A stretch of DNA of 64,000 nucleotides from contig JAMXBD010000389.1 of NCBI GenBank assembly GCA_024138025.1, positions 186,001-250,000 on the forward strand. Reading direction: 5' to 3'. The notes beneath the pieces were generated by a model, which searched no databases, was not told where the DNA came from, and saw nothing but the letters and a program-made list of their open reading frames with translations. Below, in pieces: positions 11,330-21,949 of the stretch (positions are counted from its first letter, which is position 1; each line of letters begins with the position of its first letter). Both the position numbers and the translations under genes were made by a program. Source of the DNA: Combretum micranthum. Taxonomy: Eukaryota; Streptophyta; Magnoliopsida; Myrtales; Combretaceae.

Positions 11330-11650
11330 ATCAGAAGACCCAGATTCGATCAAGCAGATCAGACAGTCCAGATTTGATCAGGCGGATCAGCGGCCCAGAT
11401 TCAACCATCCAGATCAGACGGTCCAGATTTGATCAAGCAGATCAGCGGCTCAGATTTGATCAAGCAGATCAGACGGCCCAGATTCAATCAAGCAGATCAG
11501 CGGCCTAGATTTCATCAAGCAGATCAGACGGTCCAGATTTGATCAAGCAGATCAGACGGCCCCAGATTTCATCAAAGCAAATCAGACGGCCCAGATTTAA
11601 TCATCTCGATCAACGCCTCAGATTTGGTCAATTCCATCAGACGATCAGGA
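11330..11650 (+). repeat. Tandem repeats downstream of the LTR promoter (T2 5' LTR)
   Basis: About ten imperfect units of roughly 28-30 bp, with core AGATTTGATCAAGCAGATCAG and alternating ACGGTCC / CGGCCC endings. Matching arrays occur at 8745-8960 (T1) and 24610-24870 (T2 3' LTR) with different unit order. They lie in the transcribed part if the TATA box is used. Confidence 0.85.
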
Positions 11651-12862
11651 TCAGTCAACGCGATCGACGCTCCAGATCTCGTCCACTTCATGCAACGGTC
11701 CAGGTTAATCCGCATTATTTTATTATATTTTTATTATATAATTAATTACAGAAAATAGTAAAAAATAGTAAAAAATTCATAAAAAATTCAGAAAAATTCA
11801 GAAAAATCCAGAAAAATATAAATAATTATTTTTCATATAAATTTATTTTTTTGATAATTTTGAATATTTTTGAATATTTTTAATATGTATTTATACATAA
11901 ATTGCTTTAGAAAATGCATATTTAATGCATGAAAAATAATTTTAATATATTTTAATATATTCTGAATATGTTGTGAATTTATGTAATGATTTTTTTTAAA
12001 AAATAAATAAAAATAAAAATAATGATAATAAATAAACAAAAATAAATAAAAATAACAAAATTGAATTTTCAAAAAAAAATCAAAAATGATTTTCAAACTT
12101 AGAAAAATTATATTTTCATAAAATGAAAATCAATTGATTAGATCATAGGACCATCAAAAATGATTTTCATAAAAATATAAAATTTAATGAACTTAAATTG
12201 AGAATAGTTCAAAAAATAAAAATTGATCAACAAATTAAAATTCTTTTTTTAAAGAACTACGTTTTGTCTGATCTTGATTAGCGAGTACGTAGGCACCTGC
12301 AGGGCGACATTAAAAAAATAAAAAAAATGTTTTGTTTTTTTGTGAATAATTCTTTTGTAAATATAAATTTTTTTTTAAAAAAAAGGAAATATATTTGTTG
12401 CTATTCATGTTCTAAAAAAAATAATAAAAATTAAAAATGAAGAAAAGCACATAAAAAATAAAAATGAATGATTTGACTTGTAAATATTTCTGTTGTAATA
12501 TATTATTAGAGTTTTTTTTTTAGCATGAAAAGGATAGATTATAAATTTAAAATTCCGAAAGTGGTAACCGATTTGGTTTTAATAGGTTAGCCCCCGAATC
12601 CATGATATCTGGTTTTAAAAGTTGATTTTTCAAATCAAATTTTCGCAAACTAGTAGCTAAGTTAGGATCAACCGACCCATTGATCCTAGCTTTTATTTTT
12701 TCCCGATTTATATCAGGTGGCGACTCTAAATCATTTTCAAAAATTAAAATTTCTCTTAACCCCTAGTCGAGGATTCATGTTAAATGGGTTTGGGTTTAAT
12801 GTGAATCGGGTTATGAGAAATGAACCGGATAAGATAAGTGGAAAAATCCAGGCTCAACAGCT

Positions 12863-12880
12863 TGGCGACTCTACTGGGGA
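12863..12880 (+). promoter_or_regulatory. Primer binding site of T2 (arginine-tRNA type)
   Basis: TGGCGACTCTACTGGGGA starts three bases after the 5' LTR end. Ogre elements are known for this type of site, attributed to tRNA-Arg. The assignment to a particular tRNA is from memory of the family and was not searched. Confidence 0.8.
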
Positions 12881-12881
12881 C

Positions 12882-13466
12882 TTTTAAAATTTTTTAAAAA
12901 AAAAAGAGGGCTAGCCACTTCGGAATTATAAATTATAAATTTATCCTTGCTTATTTTTTTTGTAAATTACCATGTGAATATATATTTATTTGTATATTAT
13001 ATTGAATAATTGCTTTGTAAATATATATACTAACCTTGCAAGTATGAAAAATAGAAAACAAAAGCTTGATTCTTTGTTTGCATTTGCATTTGCATTAGCA
13101 TGATTGTGTGCTAGATACGGTCGTACCAGGGCCGTCTTAAGAGCCTAAGCGAGGAGGACGAAGTAAGGTCTGGGGGGCTGTGGCTTTCCACCCTCTAGAT
13201 CAAGAAATGTCCTCCCACTCCGGTTTAGTACTATTAAATCGGGGAACCTATAGAACCTTACCAAATCATGCATTCATTAGCATGGGATTTGACCAACTTT
13301 TTCTAAAAAAAAAAAATGAAGTTGAAATATAAATGTACATATGTAAATACTTAAAAAAAATACTTAAAGAAAATTAAAAAAATATATATATAAAAGCTGT
13401 CCAAAAAAATTTTCAAAATTTTTTTTGTAAATATTAGCTTATACCTTCTGAAAAAATTTCCAGAAA
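12882..13466 (+). other. T2 leader between primer site and ORF1
   Basis: Untranslated leader, AT-rich apart from a moderately GC-rich segment at about 13110-13260. It carries several poly-A tracts. No open frame or clear secondary element was recognised. Confidence 0.6.
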
Positions 13467-14976
13467 ATGATGTCTTCAACCTGTAGTAGCGATAGCTTAT
13501 GGGCTCGCCTTATTAGAGAAAATCGAGTGGAACCCTTCAAGGATCCAATGCTCCTACTGGACCGATGGTTTGTCAGTTTTACTCCAGTCCAAAAGTCATT
13601 CATTGAAGATAGGTTAGGCCCAATCCTCAGCCTACCAAAGATCCATGTTCCATTCACAATGTTCCGAGCCCTCACTCATCTATGGGAACCTGAAGAAGCT
13701 GTCTTCCGTTTGGGTCAGCATGTACTTAGCCCGACCACTGAGGAATATACTAGACTACTCCAAGCACCTCCTACCTCTGAAGGAATCTATGTTCCAAACT
13801 TCAAGCATAGCTCGGTTCGTTTATCTCAGAATTTTTTAGAATCAAGAGGGGACCAATAATTGAAGCCATCAATTGCATCCGGCTAACCACACTGATGGAT
13901 TGGTTTGGAACTCCTGAATACTTTAAAAGCAACCGAGCCACTTTCAGTATACCACTTGAAGTTTGGGAAGAAAACCGGGTTAATACCTTCATAGTAACTG
14001 CTTTTGCAACCATTCTCTTCCCTAATGGCAACTTATTCATCCACTTCCGGGTCATAGAGCTGGTTTCTCAATATTTAGCTGGCAAATCCTATGTTCCCGC
14101 TCTTCTAGCCGAACAAGTCCATAGTCTGAATCACATCAAGTCTAAAGGACAGGGCAAGTTCAAAGCAAGCATGCACTTACTAATGGTTTGGTTTGCTAGC
14201 CACATTAAGCAATATGGAAAAGAATTGGCTAATGGATCCCTCATCGGTCTGAAATATGATCTTATCCAATCCTTTACTGAAAGGGTCCACATGGAAGATG
14301 ATCATCCTCTATGGGATATAATTGCCATTCTTGAAGACATGCCACCTGAAGACATGATGTGGCAAGCTCGCTGGTTCAAAAGCCCTGCAGCCATCCTAAG
14401 TTGCAAGGGATACATGGCAGTACCCCTAATTGGAATCACCGGCTGTACTGGTTATTACCCCTCAAGCGTTATCAGACAGTATGGTATGCTGCAAGATATT
14501 ACTGTCAAGCTTAATTTGGAGCAAGTCACTCTAGATTATCTGGATCCAACCAAGATACTACCAGCTAAAGAATTCAAGCTAAATCAAATCCGAGCTATAT
14601 GGGAAAATAGAGAGGTGAAGCCGATTTTTGAAGTTGAGCCAGAAATAAGGAAACCAAGAAGTATAGAGCAACCAGGTGGTATGTGGCTAGCCAAATGAAG
14701 AAGAATAAGGATATTCGATATGAAGCTCCCGATATCCTTCAACCAGCACCATCGGAACCTGACCCTGAAACAACTGCTTACATGGAAGCTGTTTCGGCTC
14801 GCCTGGAAGTATGTCACCGAGATTTCCAAGAAAGAGAGAGGGAAATGGTGGATCGCCTACAAAGCACTGGAAGCAGAATTGCATTCTTAGAGGCTGAGTT
14901 GAAGGCAGCTCGAAAGAAAATTCTAGCCCTGGAAGACAAGATTGTTTGCCCCACTAAGACAAGAAGACTGGTTTAG
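13467..14976 (+). pseudogene. T2 ORF1, DUF7745-like protein upstream of gag (two frame breaks)
   Basis: Three consecutive frames join into one protein of roughly 500 residues: 13467-13859 (130 codons), 13895-14698 (267) and 14683-14976 (97). The N-terminal part (FRALTHLWEPEEAVFRLG, SPTTEEYTRLLQ) resembles the plant DUF7745 family. The last roughly 70 residues are charged, heptad-like and probably coiled coil (EREREMVDRLQ to LEDKI). Breaks lie near 13840 and 14690. ORF1 before gag is a hallmark of Ogre elements; its function is unknown. The family match is from pattern recognition, not a search. T1's copy would lie left of the window. Confidence 0.75.
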
Positions 14977-15227
14977 TTGGTTTAGGTTTAGTCCTTAGGA
15001 ATCAAGGTTCTTTGAAACCATTAGAAAGTAGTTTTATTCAGTCACTAGGAAATAAGGTTTCTAAACCATTAGAAGTTTTTGTTATGTCAAACATTATCTT
15101 TTAATACAAATTTTTTTTTTTAAAATCATTGGTCAATATCCCCATTTGCATCTGTATGATAGCATATCTACATTCTTGCATATGTATATTAATTCATTTA
15201 TTCTTTAAAAATATTAATAAATAATAA
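14977..15227 (+). other. ORF1-gag spacer in T2
   Basis: AT-rich spacer with the near-duplicated phrase CTAGGAATCAAGGTT / CTAGGAAATAAGGTT and a long T run at 15111-15120. No coding signal is seen. Confidence 0.55.
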
Positions 15228-16929
15228 ATGTCCAGGTCTAGCAAATTCGAGTTTAAGTCAAAAACTTGAAAGATAGCGTCCAAGCCGGTTAGGAGCCCTA
15301 TTGTTACCAGATCCCGAGCTAAGATGTCTAACACCGGGCAACCCCACAGACCAGACCAATGAGCAAAGACTCAACACCGTGGAACAAACCCTCCTTGGAA
15401 TTGCTGAACAGATGCAGGCTTTAACACAGAGTCTTGCACAACTTAAGACCCCCACAACTTCTGAAGAATCCTCAGGGCACAGAAAGGAAAAGAAATTGAG
15501 GGAGCTTATTCAGCAAGAGGAGTCACCAAATGAGTTTAATGCGGCTGAGTTGAAGAAAGAACTGGAAGCTCAGGCTAAAGAGATGGAGAGAAAACTGCTT
15601 GAGAAAATGAAGACGTTCGATGGTTTTGATCAAACCGCGATCCTGAATTTGCCTCAATATGAGGAAGGTGCCTTCCCTGAGAAATTTAAGGCACCGAATT
15701 TGAAAAATATGACGGGACAGGTTGTCCTAATATGCATACCAGATTGTATGTACGACGAATGGGGCAATATGCAAATTTGACAAGCTGATGGTGCAAACCT
15801 TCCAGGACAGTCTTACTGGTGCTGCTTTGGCCTGGTACGCCCAATTAGACCATCAGAAATTGATACTTGGGACAAGTTGGCTAGGGCATTTTTTAATCAG
15901 TATAAGTTTAACATTGAGATGGCGCCCTCGGTATGGGATTTAAGCAATCTGAAGAAGAAGAAAGAAGAGACTTTCAAGGAGTATGCTCAGCGCTGGAGAG
16001 CATTGGCTGCAAGGATCACCACCCCGATGCCTGAAAAGGACCTCACTTTCACTTTTATCAACACATTAGAGGAACCTTTCTTTTCCCATCTGATTGGGCA
16101 TGCATCAGCAAGTTTCTCAGAAGTGGTGATAGCTGGATGCAGGATTGAGAATGCAATTTCAGCAGGAAAATTGCAACAAGAAAAGAAATATACTGCACCG
16201 AGAAATGTCCCATACAAAGGGAAAGATTCAACCGTCAGCATGGTCAATACTTCAGATGCAACTGGCCCCACTAAGTCATTCGTGTTGTCAACAAATCAGA
16301 ATCAAAATCAGAATAAGGATCAGACTCAACAAAGTGCAGTCCCAAATCAACAATCAAGGTTCAACAGGCGGAACTTCACTCGAATTCCGGTTCCCCTTAG
16401 CCAAGTATTAGCTAAACTAAGGGCCGATAATCTGATCAATCTTGAAGTTCCTAGGGAAGACTACAGGCCTAAAAATTACAATCCTGAGCTGAAGTGTGAA
16501 TATCACATGGGGCAAATCGGGCATTCAACAGACAGATGCTGGAGGCTTAGGCATAAAATCCAAGATCTTATTGATGCAAAAGTCATCCAGTTGGATTTCA
16601 TTGAAGCTCCAAACGTCTCTACTAACCCATTGCCAAACCATGGACCAGTTATCAATATGATTACCGCTGAGATTCCGGATCCAGAAGAGCTTGTGTGCAT
16701 GATTGAAGGTGGACCTAGATCCATCAAAATCGAGATAGGCAAAGGTAGTGAAGATGGATCAACTTCATCAAAGCCTAAGAACTATACCTTTCAGATACCC
16801 CTTGCTGTGAGTGATTATAAAGCCGCTCCATTTGATTATAAGGCGGTAAATCATGCTTCAATGGCCATGGTTGGTGGCCTTACTCGCTCAGGAAGAGTTT
16901 ATGAGTCGACCGGAAGAATGCAACTGTGA
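15228..16929 (+). pseudogene. gag: T2 gag, frameshifted
   Basis: The capsid-type protein. The likely start is the ATG at 15228; the first codons are separated from the main frame by one break near 15270 and another near 15345. An N-terminal coiled-coil-like stretch (15360-15640: LNTVEQTLLGIAEQMQ, LKKELEAQAKEMERK) precedes the gag core. A 350-codon open frame at 15877-16929 covers the second half of the core, the Gln/Asn-rich linker and a C-x2-H-x5-H-x4-C zinc-knuckle-like motif at 16495-16539. It ends after SGRVYES. Breaks at an A run near 15708, at about 15775 and at a G pair near 15857 separate the halves. All but the second are also present in T1. Confidence 0.9.
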
Positions 16930-17977
16930 ATATGCCACAGCAGCAAAATGAAGAAGGGAAGAAAGATGAAGAGAAGTCAGCATTGGCAAAACTGATGAAA
17001 GCAAGTGAATACAAAGTTGTCGAGCAGTTGGCCAAAACCCTGCCCAAATATCGCTCATGAGTCTGCTGATTAGCTCTAATGTACACCGTGAGGCTCTTTT
17101 CAAAGCCTTAGAAGAAGTGAAAGTTCCAGAAGGTGTATCAGAAGAAGCCTTGGGGCATATAATCAACTCAATCTTTGCAAATGAGCAAATCATTTCTCAT
17201 CTGAAGAACTGGGAGAGGAAGGAGATCAACATAACAAGGCCCTCTTCATTGTAGTCAAAAGCTGTGGAAAGATCGTCTCTCTCGAGTATTAGTTGACAAT
17301 GGATCCTCTTTGAATGTGTGCCCCTTAGCCACTTTGAGCCTATTGGGGATTGAACCGTCAGACATCAAACCAAGCTCTACTGTGGTTCGTGCTTTTGATG
17401 GTCAAAAAGAGATATAATAGGTGAAGTGGAGTTAGAAGTCACCATCGGGCCTCAAACTTTCATTATTCCTTTCCAAGTGATTGATATCCCCAGAACATTC
17501 AATCTGCTGTTGGGAAGACCATGGATCCATGCTGCCAGGGCAATACCATCAAGCCTGCACCAGAAGGTTAAGTTCATAGCCAATGGTCAACTCATCACTG
17601 TTATGGGAGAACAGGATTATGCCATTTACAAGGAGACAGCTGTCCCTTACATTGGAAAAGAAGGAGAAGAAGACTTCGGGCTCCAAATGTTTGACGAAGT
17701 CTGCATGATGAATGAGAAAGAAACTCAGGTGGGAACCTTTGGACTGGGTTATTCCCCCACTTGTGCTGAAGTGGCAGAAATGAAAAACCAAATGAGAAGG
17801 AGGAAGCTCGACAAGGAGTATGATCCAATTATCAAAATCCCTCACATCAGCCATTCCTTTCCAAAGCCACATCATATCCAGCAGCCAGATGATATCAAAG
17901 AAGATGCTTCATCCAAAGAAATGATCTTGAGAAATTGGTTCTCTGTGCCTTGCGCTAGTATTAAGTCTTTTAAGTAA
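16930..17977 (+). pseudogene. T2 aspartic protease region
   Basis: A gag-protease linker (17057-17254) leads to a retropepsin with catalytic DNGS from 17295 and an LLGRPWIH block near 17507. The second half is an intact 183-codon frame (17426-17977). Breaks lie near 16915, 17045, 17215, 17400 and 17415. The frame ends SIKSFK-stop, and the TAA (17975-17977) sits inside the GTAAGA splice donor, so splicing would remove it. Confidence 0.87.
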
Positions 17978-18128
17978 GAACTTATCTAAGACTAGATTTG
18001 TGTTTTGTGTTTTTCAGTATTATGTGATGCTCAAATAAGTGTACTTAAACACCGTCCCAGTTTAATGAAATTTATTTCTGTTTGTGCTTTCACATATTCT
18101 CATACATTCCTCATTCATATTCAACCAG
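17974..18128 (+). other. Predicted intron between protease and RT (T2)
   Basis: The GTAAGA donor at 17974 and CAACCAG acceptor ending 18128 bound 155 bases with a pyrimidine-rich 3' half. The upstream exon ends after two bases of a codon; one base after the acceptor completes a Lys codon and the frame continues FDNCDEV into RT. An upstream candidate acceptor (TTTTTCAG at 18010-18017) would give an immediate stop, so the later one is preferred. Introns at this place are known in Ogre. Confidence 0.7.
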
Positions 18129-19195
18129 ATTCGACAATTGTGATGAAGTTCAGGGATATCTCGCGCGTATAATTAATGAAAATATCAATATCACCTCTAA
18201 CTCTACTGGGTTAGACGTTGAAGATGATATTGATTATCAATTTAGAACACAAGAAATTTGGCAAAATTTTGAACAAGGAAGGATTGAAATTCCCGAAACC
18301 ATTGAAGTGATTAATTTGGGAACAAGCGAAAACCCTAGGAATCTGAGATAGGGGGAAAATTGCCTGAGAGCACGGCACAAGATTTAACCAAGTTACTAGC
18401 CGAATACTTGGATGTTTTTGCATGGTCGTATAGCGATATGCCCGGTTTAGACCCATCCATTGTGGTTCACAAATTGCCAACAAAGGAGGATTTTAAACCT
18501 ATAAAGCAAAAATTAAGGCGATTTAGGCCGGATTTACTCCTCCAAATCAAGGATGAAGTAAAAAAGTTGCTTGAAGTAGGATTCATTGAGGTTTCTGATT
18601 ATTCGGATTGGGTATCAAATATAGTGCCAGTACTTAAGAAAAACGGGAAAGTGAGAATTGTGTGGATTTCAGAGATCTAAACAAAGCAACCCCGAAAGAT
18701 AATTTCCCATTGCCTCACATCGATGTTTTAGTGGACAATACCGCTGGAAATCATCTATTTTCATTCATGGATGGATTTTCAGGGTATAATCAGATATTAA
18801 TGGCCGAAGAAGATAAGGTCAAAACCACATTCGTTACAGCCTGGGGAACCTTTTGTTACAAAGTCATGCCTTTCGGTCTCAAGAATGCCGGGGCAACTTA
18901 TCAACGAGCAATGCTTGCTATACTTCATGATATGATGCACAAAGAGGTGGAAGTATATGTAGATGACATGATCGCCAAGACAAAGGAAGGAGAGGATCAT
19001 GTAGTGGTGTTAAGGAAGCTTTTTGAAAGATTAAGGAAGTTTCAGTTGAAATTGAATCCAGAAAAATGCACTTTCGGAGTGACATCTGGAAAATTATTAG
19101 GATTCATGGTTAGCCAAAAAGGGATAGAAATCGATCCTGATAAAGTCAAGGCATTCAGGATTTGCCTCCACCAAAAACATTAAAAGAAATCAGAG
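18129..19195 (+). pseudogene. pol: T2 reverse transcriptase
   Basis: N-terminal pre-RT block (18129-18351), then 18360-18680 and 18662-19183. The conserved RT motifs are FRDLNKATPKDNFPLP, DGFSGYNQI, FGLKNAGATYQRAM and the catalytic YVDD at 18955-18966. Three one-base breaks (near 18345, 18655 and 19155) interrupt the frame; the first two are also in T1. The enzyme would copy element RNA to DNA in the particle. Confidence 0.93.
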
Positions 19196-19760
19196 GCCTT
19201 TGGGAAGATTGAATTACATTGCTCGATTCATATCACAGTTGACTGATAAGTGCCAACCGCTGTTTAAACTGCTGAAGAAGAATGCCCTAATTGAATGGAA
19301 TGACGAATGTGAAAAAGCCTTTAATCGGATAAAGCAATATCTGACGAATCCACCAGTACTGGTTACTCCAAAACCGGGGAAACCGTTGTTCTTGTACTTG
19401 ACAATTCTTCCTGAATCCATGGGTTGTGCTGGGCAAAAAGATGAGGAAGGAAAAGAAAGAGCTGTTTACTATTAAGCAAGAAATTCTCAAATGGAGAACA
19501 AAAGTATTCAGAGATAGAAAAACCTGCTGTGCATTAGTATGGGTTATGCACAGACTTAGACAGTATACGCTCTTTACTCGATCGAGTTGATTACGAAGCA
19601 TGATCCATTGCGATACTTAGCACGCAAACCGGCTTTGGTTGGTCGAATCTCGAAATGGCAGATGCTACTTTCTGAATTTGATATCACTTATGTAAGTCAA
19701 AGTTCAGTCAAAGGACAAGTTTTAGCTGATCAACTCGCAGAAAGCCCAGTTGATGATGAA
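19196..19760 (+). pseudogene. T2 gypsy-type RNase H, degenerate active site
   Basis: Follows RT directly (GRLNYIARFISQLT). The YLTILPESMGC block (about 19396-19428) stands where active enzymes have the first Asp of the DAS/DSD motif. It is followed by KYSEIEKTCCAL (with a break) and the ITKHDPLRYL and ISKWQMLLSEFDI blocks. Loss of the catalytic Asp is typical of Tat-lineage RNase H, which is thought to act as a connection domain. Breaks occur near 19425, 19465, 19525, 19570 and 19620. Confidence 0.82.
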
Positions 19761-19799
19761 GAATTAAAGGAACAAGATCAGTTTCCAGATGAAGGCATC

Positions 19800-20230
19800 A
19801 GGATAGCAGAAACAGAAGTCGAAAGCAACAGTTGGAAGTTGTATTTCGATGGAGCAGCCAACGTATACGGGTGTGGAATAGGGCAGTCCTTATCTCACCA
19901 AAGAAGAACAGTTCCCGGCATCAGCCAGATTAATGTTTCCTTACACAAATAATGTAGCGGAATACGAGGCATGCATCATGGGATTAGAAATGGCAATTCA
20001 AATGAATATCGAGGAGCTCGAAGTGTTTGGAGATTCATCACTTATCATTTTCCAAACTCGAGGCGAGTTCAAAACTAAGGATCCCAAGTTGATTCCTTAT
20101 CATAATCACTTGGCTGAGTTAGCAGGAAGATTCAAAGAAATTTCCTTCACTTATGTGCCGAGAACTCAGAATCAATTTGCTGATGCATTGGCTACTCTGG
20201 CCTCTTTGATCCAATTCACTGAAGGAGTAA
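19800..20230 (+). pseudogene. T2 archaeal-type (second) RNase H
   Basis: A second RNase H domain with all four acidic residues visible: Asp in FDGAA (19848-19850), Glu in AEYEA (19960-19962 or 19966-19968), Asp in GDSSL (20032-20034) and Asp in FADALATL (20182-20184). This extra domain defines the Tat lineage and is thought to replace the lost activity of the first RNase H. A one- or two-base break near 19885 interrupts the N-terminal strand; the rest is open through 19933-20604. Confidence 0.88.
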
Positions 20231-20239
20231 GAATACAAC

Positions 20240-21544
20240 CTTTGCAAGTCCGAATAAGAAGTGAACCCGCATTCTGTGCTGTGATTGAATCAAATGAACC
20301 ATGGTTTCAAGATATCAAAATTTTCTTGCAAACAGGTAGCTATCCTGAGTGTGCTACAAAAAAGGATCAGAAATCATTGAGGCGTCTGGCAAGTCATTTC
20401 TTGTTAAGTGGAGATACCTTATACAGAAGGTCATTCGATACAACCCTGTTGAGATGTGTAGATGAAAAAGAAGCTCAAAAATTAATGGAAGAAGTTCATG
20501 AGGGAGTATGTGGACCTCATATGAACGGATATATGCTAGCTAAAAAGATTATGAGGCTAGGATATTTCTGGTTAACCATGGAATCGACTGTATCAAACAT
20601 GTGAGATCTTGTCATTTATGTCAAATTTACGCAAACAAGATAAATGCTCCTCCGAAGGAATTACAGTCAATGTCACACCATGGCCGTTCTCAATGTGGGG
20701 AATAGATGTAATTGGGCCAATTTCGCCAAAAGCTTCAAATGGTCATCGATTCATACTAGTTGCAATCGATTACTTCACCAAGTGGGTTGAAGCGCTTCAT
20801 ACGCCAGTGTGACAAAAGCCGTTGTGGTGCGATTCATCAAAAGAGATATCATTGCTCGATATGGAACTCCAGAAAGTATCATTACCGATAATGGTACAAA
20901 TCTGAACAACAATGCAATGACTGATTTATGTCAGCAATTCAAGATTAAACACCGAATTCCACTCCATATCGCCCACAGATGAATGGAGCAGTAGAAGCCG
21001 CCAACAAAAACATCAAGAGAATCATTGAGAAGATGACAATTGCATACAAGATTGGCATGAAATGCTCCCATTAGCATTAATGGCGTATCGAACCTCTGTA
21101 AGAGTGTCAACTGGGGCAACGCCCTATTCCCTGGTATATGGGACTGAAGCCGTTTTACCAGTAGAAGTTGAGATTCCTTCGCTCCGAGTACTGGCTGAAA
21201 CAGAGCTCGAAGAAGCTGAATGGGTTAGACAAAGGGTTGAACAGTTAAATCTTTTAGATGAAAAAAGATTGACTGCCATGTGTCATGGGCAATTATATCA
21301 ACAAAGGATGGCTAGAGCATTTAATAAGAAAGTTAAGCCAAGAAATTTCCAAGAAGGTGATTTGGTTCTGAGAAAAATGTTGCCAAATGTGCAAGATTCC
21401 AGAGGAAAGTTCACACCAAATTATGAAGGACCATATATAGTGAAGAAGGTCTTGTCGGGAGGAGCATTAATCCTTTCCCAAATGGATGGACCCGATTTAA
21501 AGGATCCTGTGAACTCAGATGCTGTAAAGTTGTATTATCCTTGA
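20240..21544 (+). pseudogene. T2 integrase, frameshifted
   Basis: The zinc finger begins with EVHEGVCGPH. The second half (CHLC) is thrown out of frame by a one-base deletion near 20585 that T1 lacks. Catalytic residues: Asp in GIDVIG (20705-20707), Asp in TDNG (20887-20889) and Glu in GAVEAANK (20994-20996). Frame breaks near 20800 and 20960 are shared with T1. The C-terminal 160 codons (21062-21544) are open and end KLYYP-stop. No chromodomain is seen, as expected for Tat. Confidence 0.9.
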
Positions 21545-21949
21545 TCAATAAAATTTGTCATTTCAAGTGATCAATTGATTTTATTTTGATTAATTATAAA
21601 CAAAGTTGATATCCCTGAAATTCTCTGAAGTCGGATCAAAGCCTGAAATTCTCTAAAGTCAAATCAAAGCCTGAAATTCTTTAAAGTCAAATCAAAGCTT
21701 AACCCACAAAATTCTTCCAAATAAATTTACAACCAAACACCATTTGAATCATCAGACAAAGAAGTTTGAGCATCTTATAATACTGAATGAATGCGTTTAT
21801 ACAGTTTGGTCTGTTGATTGTTCTTATTTTAAAAGAAAATATTACTGCAAGGATAACTAATTTTGATAGAAAATTGAAGCATGCTTTTTGGATATGGAAC
21901 CAAAATTATCATAAAAAACTCCCAGTGGACTAAAAATTCACAAGCCCCC
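21545..21949 (+). other. T2 3' untranslated region, unique part
   Basis: AT-rich, noncoding, nearly identical to T1 6082-6450. It carries three short repeats of a CTGAAATTCTCTAAAGTCA type phrase around 21613-21690. Confidence 0.7.

Larger units (their letters stand above)
10188..12859 (+). repeat. T2 5' LTR (2672 bp)
   Basis: It starts TGTAGACACCC and ends CTCAACA. It contains TATAAATA at 10818-10825; a GC-rich stretch at about 11060-11330; tandem roughly 28-30 bp units (GATCAAGCAGATCAG core) at 11330-11650; and a U5 hairpin at 12663-12688. A TGGCGACTCTA copy of the primer site lies at 12718-12728. A 174-codon open frame (10984-11508) spans the GC-rich part but is not kept in the other LTRs. 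Confidence 0.93.

Noticed and set aside
10984..11508. 174-codon open frame in the T2 5' LTR (also 8405-8836 and 24285-24611)
   Set aside because: It spans the GC-rich segment and tandem repeats. The frame is not kept among the three LTRs, and its regular RSRFDQADQ-like peptide is simply translated repeat.
18010..18017. TTTTTCAG as the splice acceptor of the Ogre-type intron
   Set aside because: Joining to it gives an in-frame stop after three codons, whereas the CAACCAG acceptor at 18128 keeps the RT frame open.
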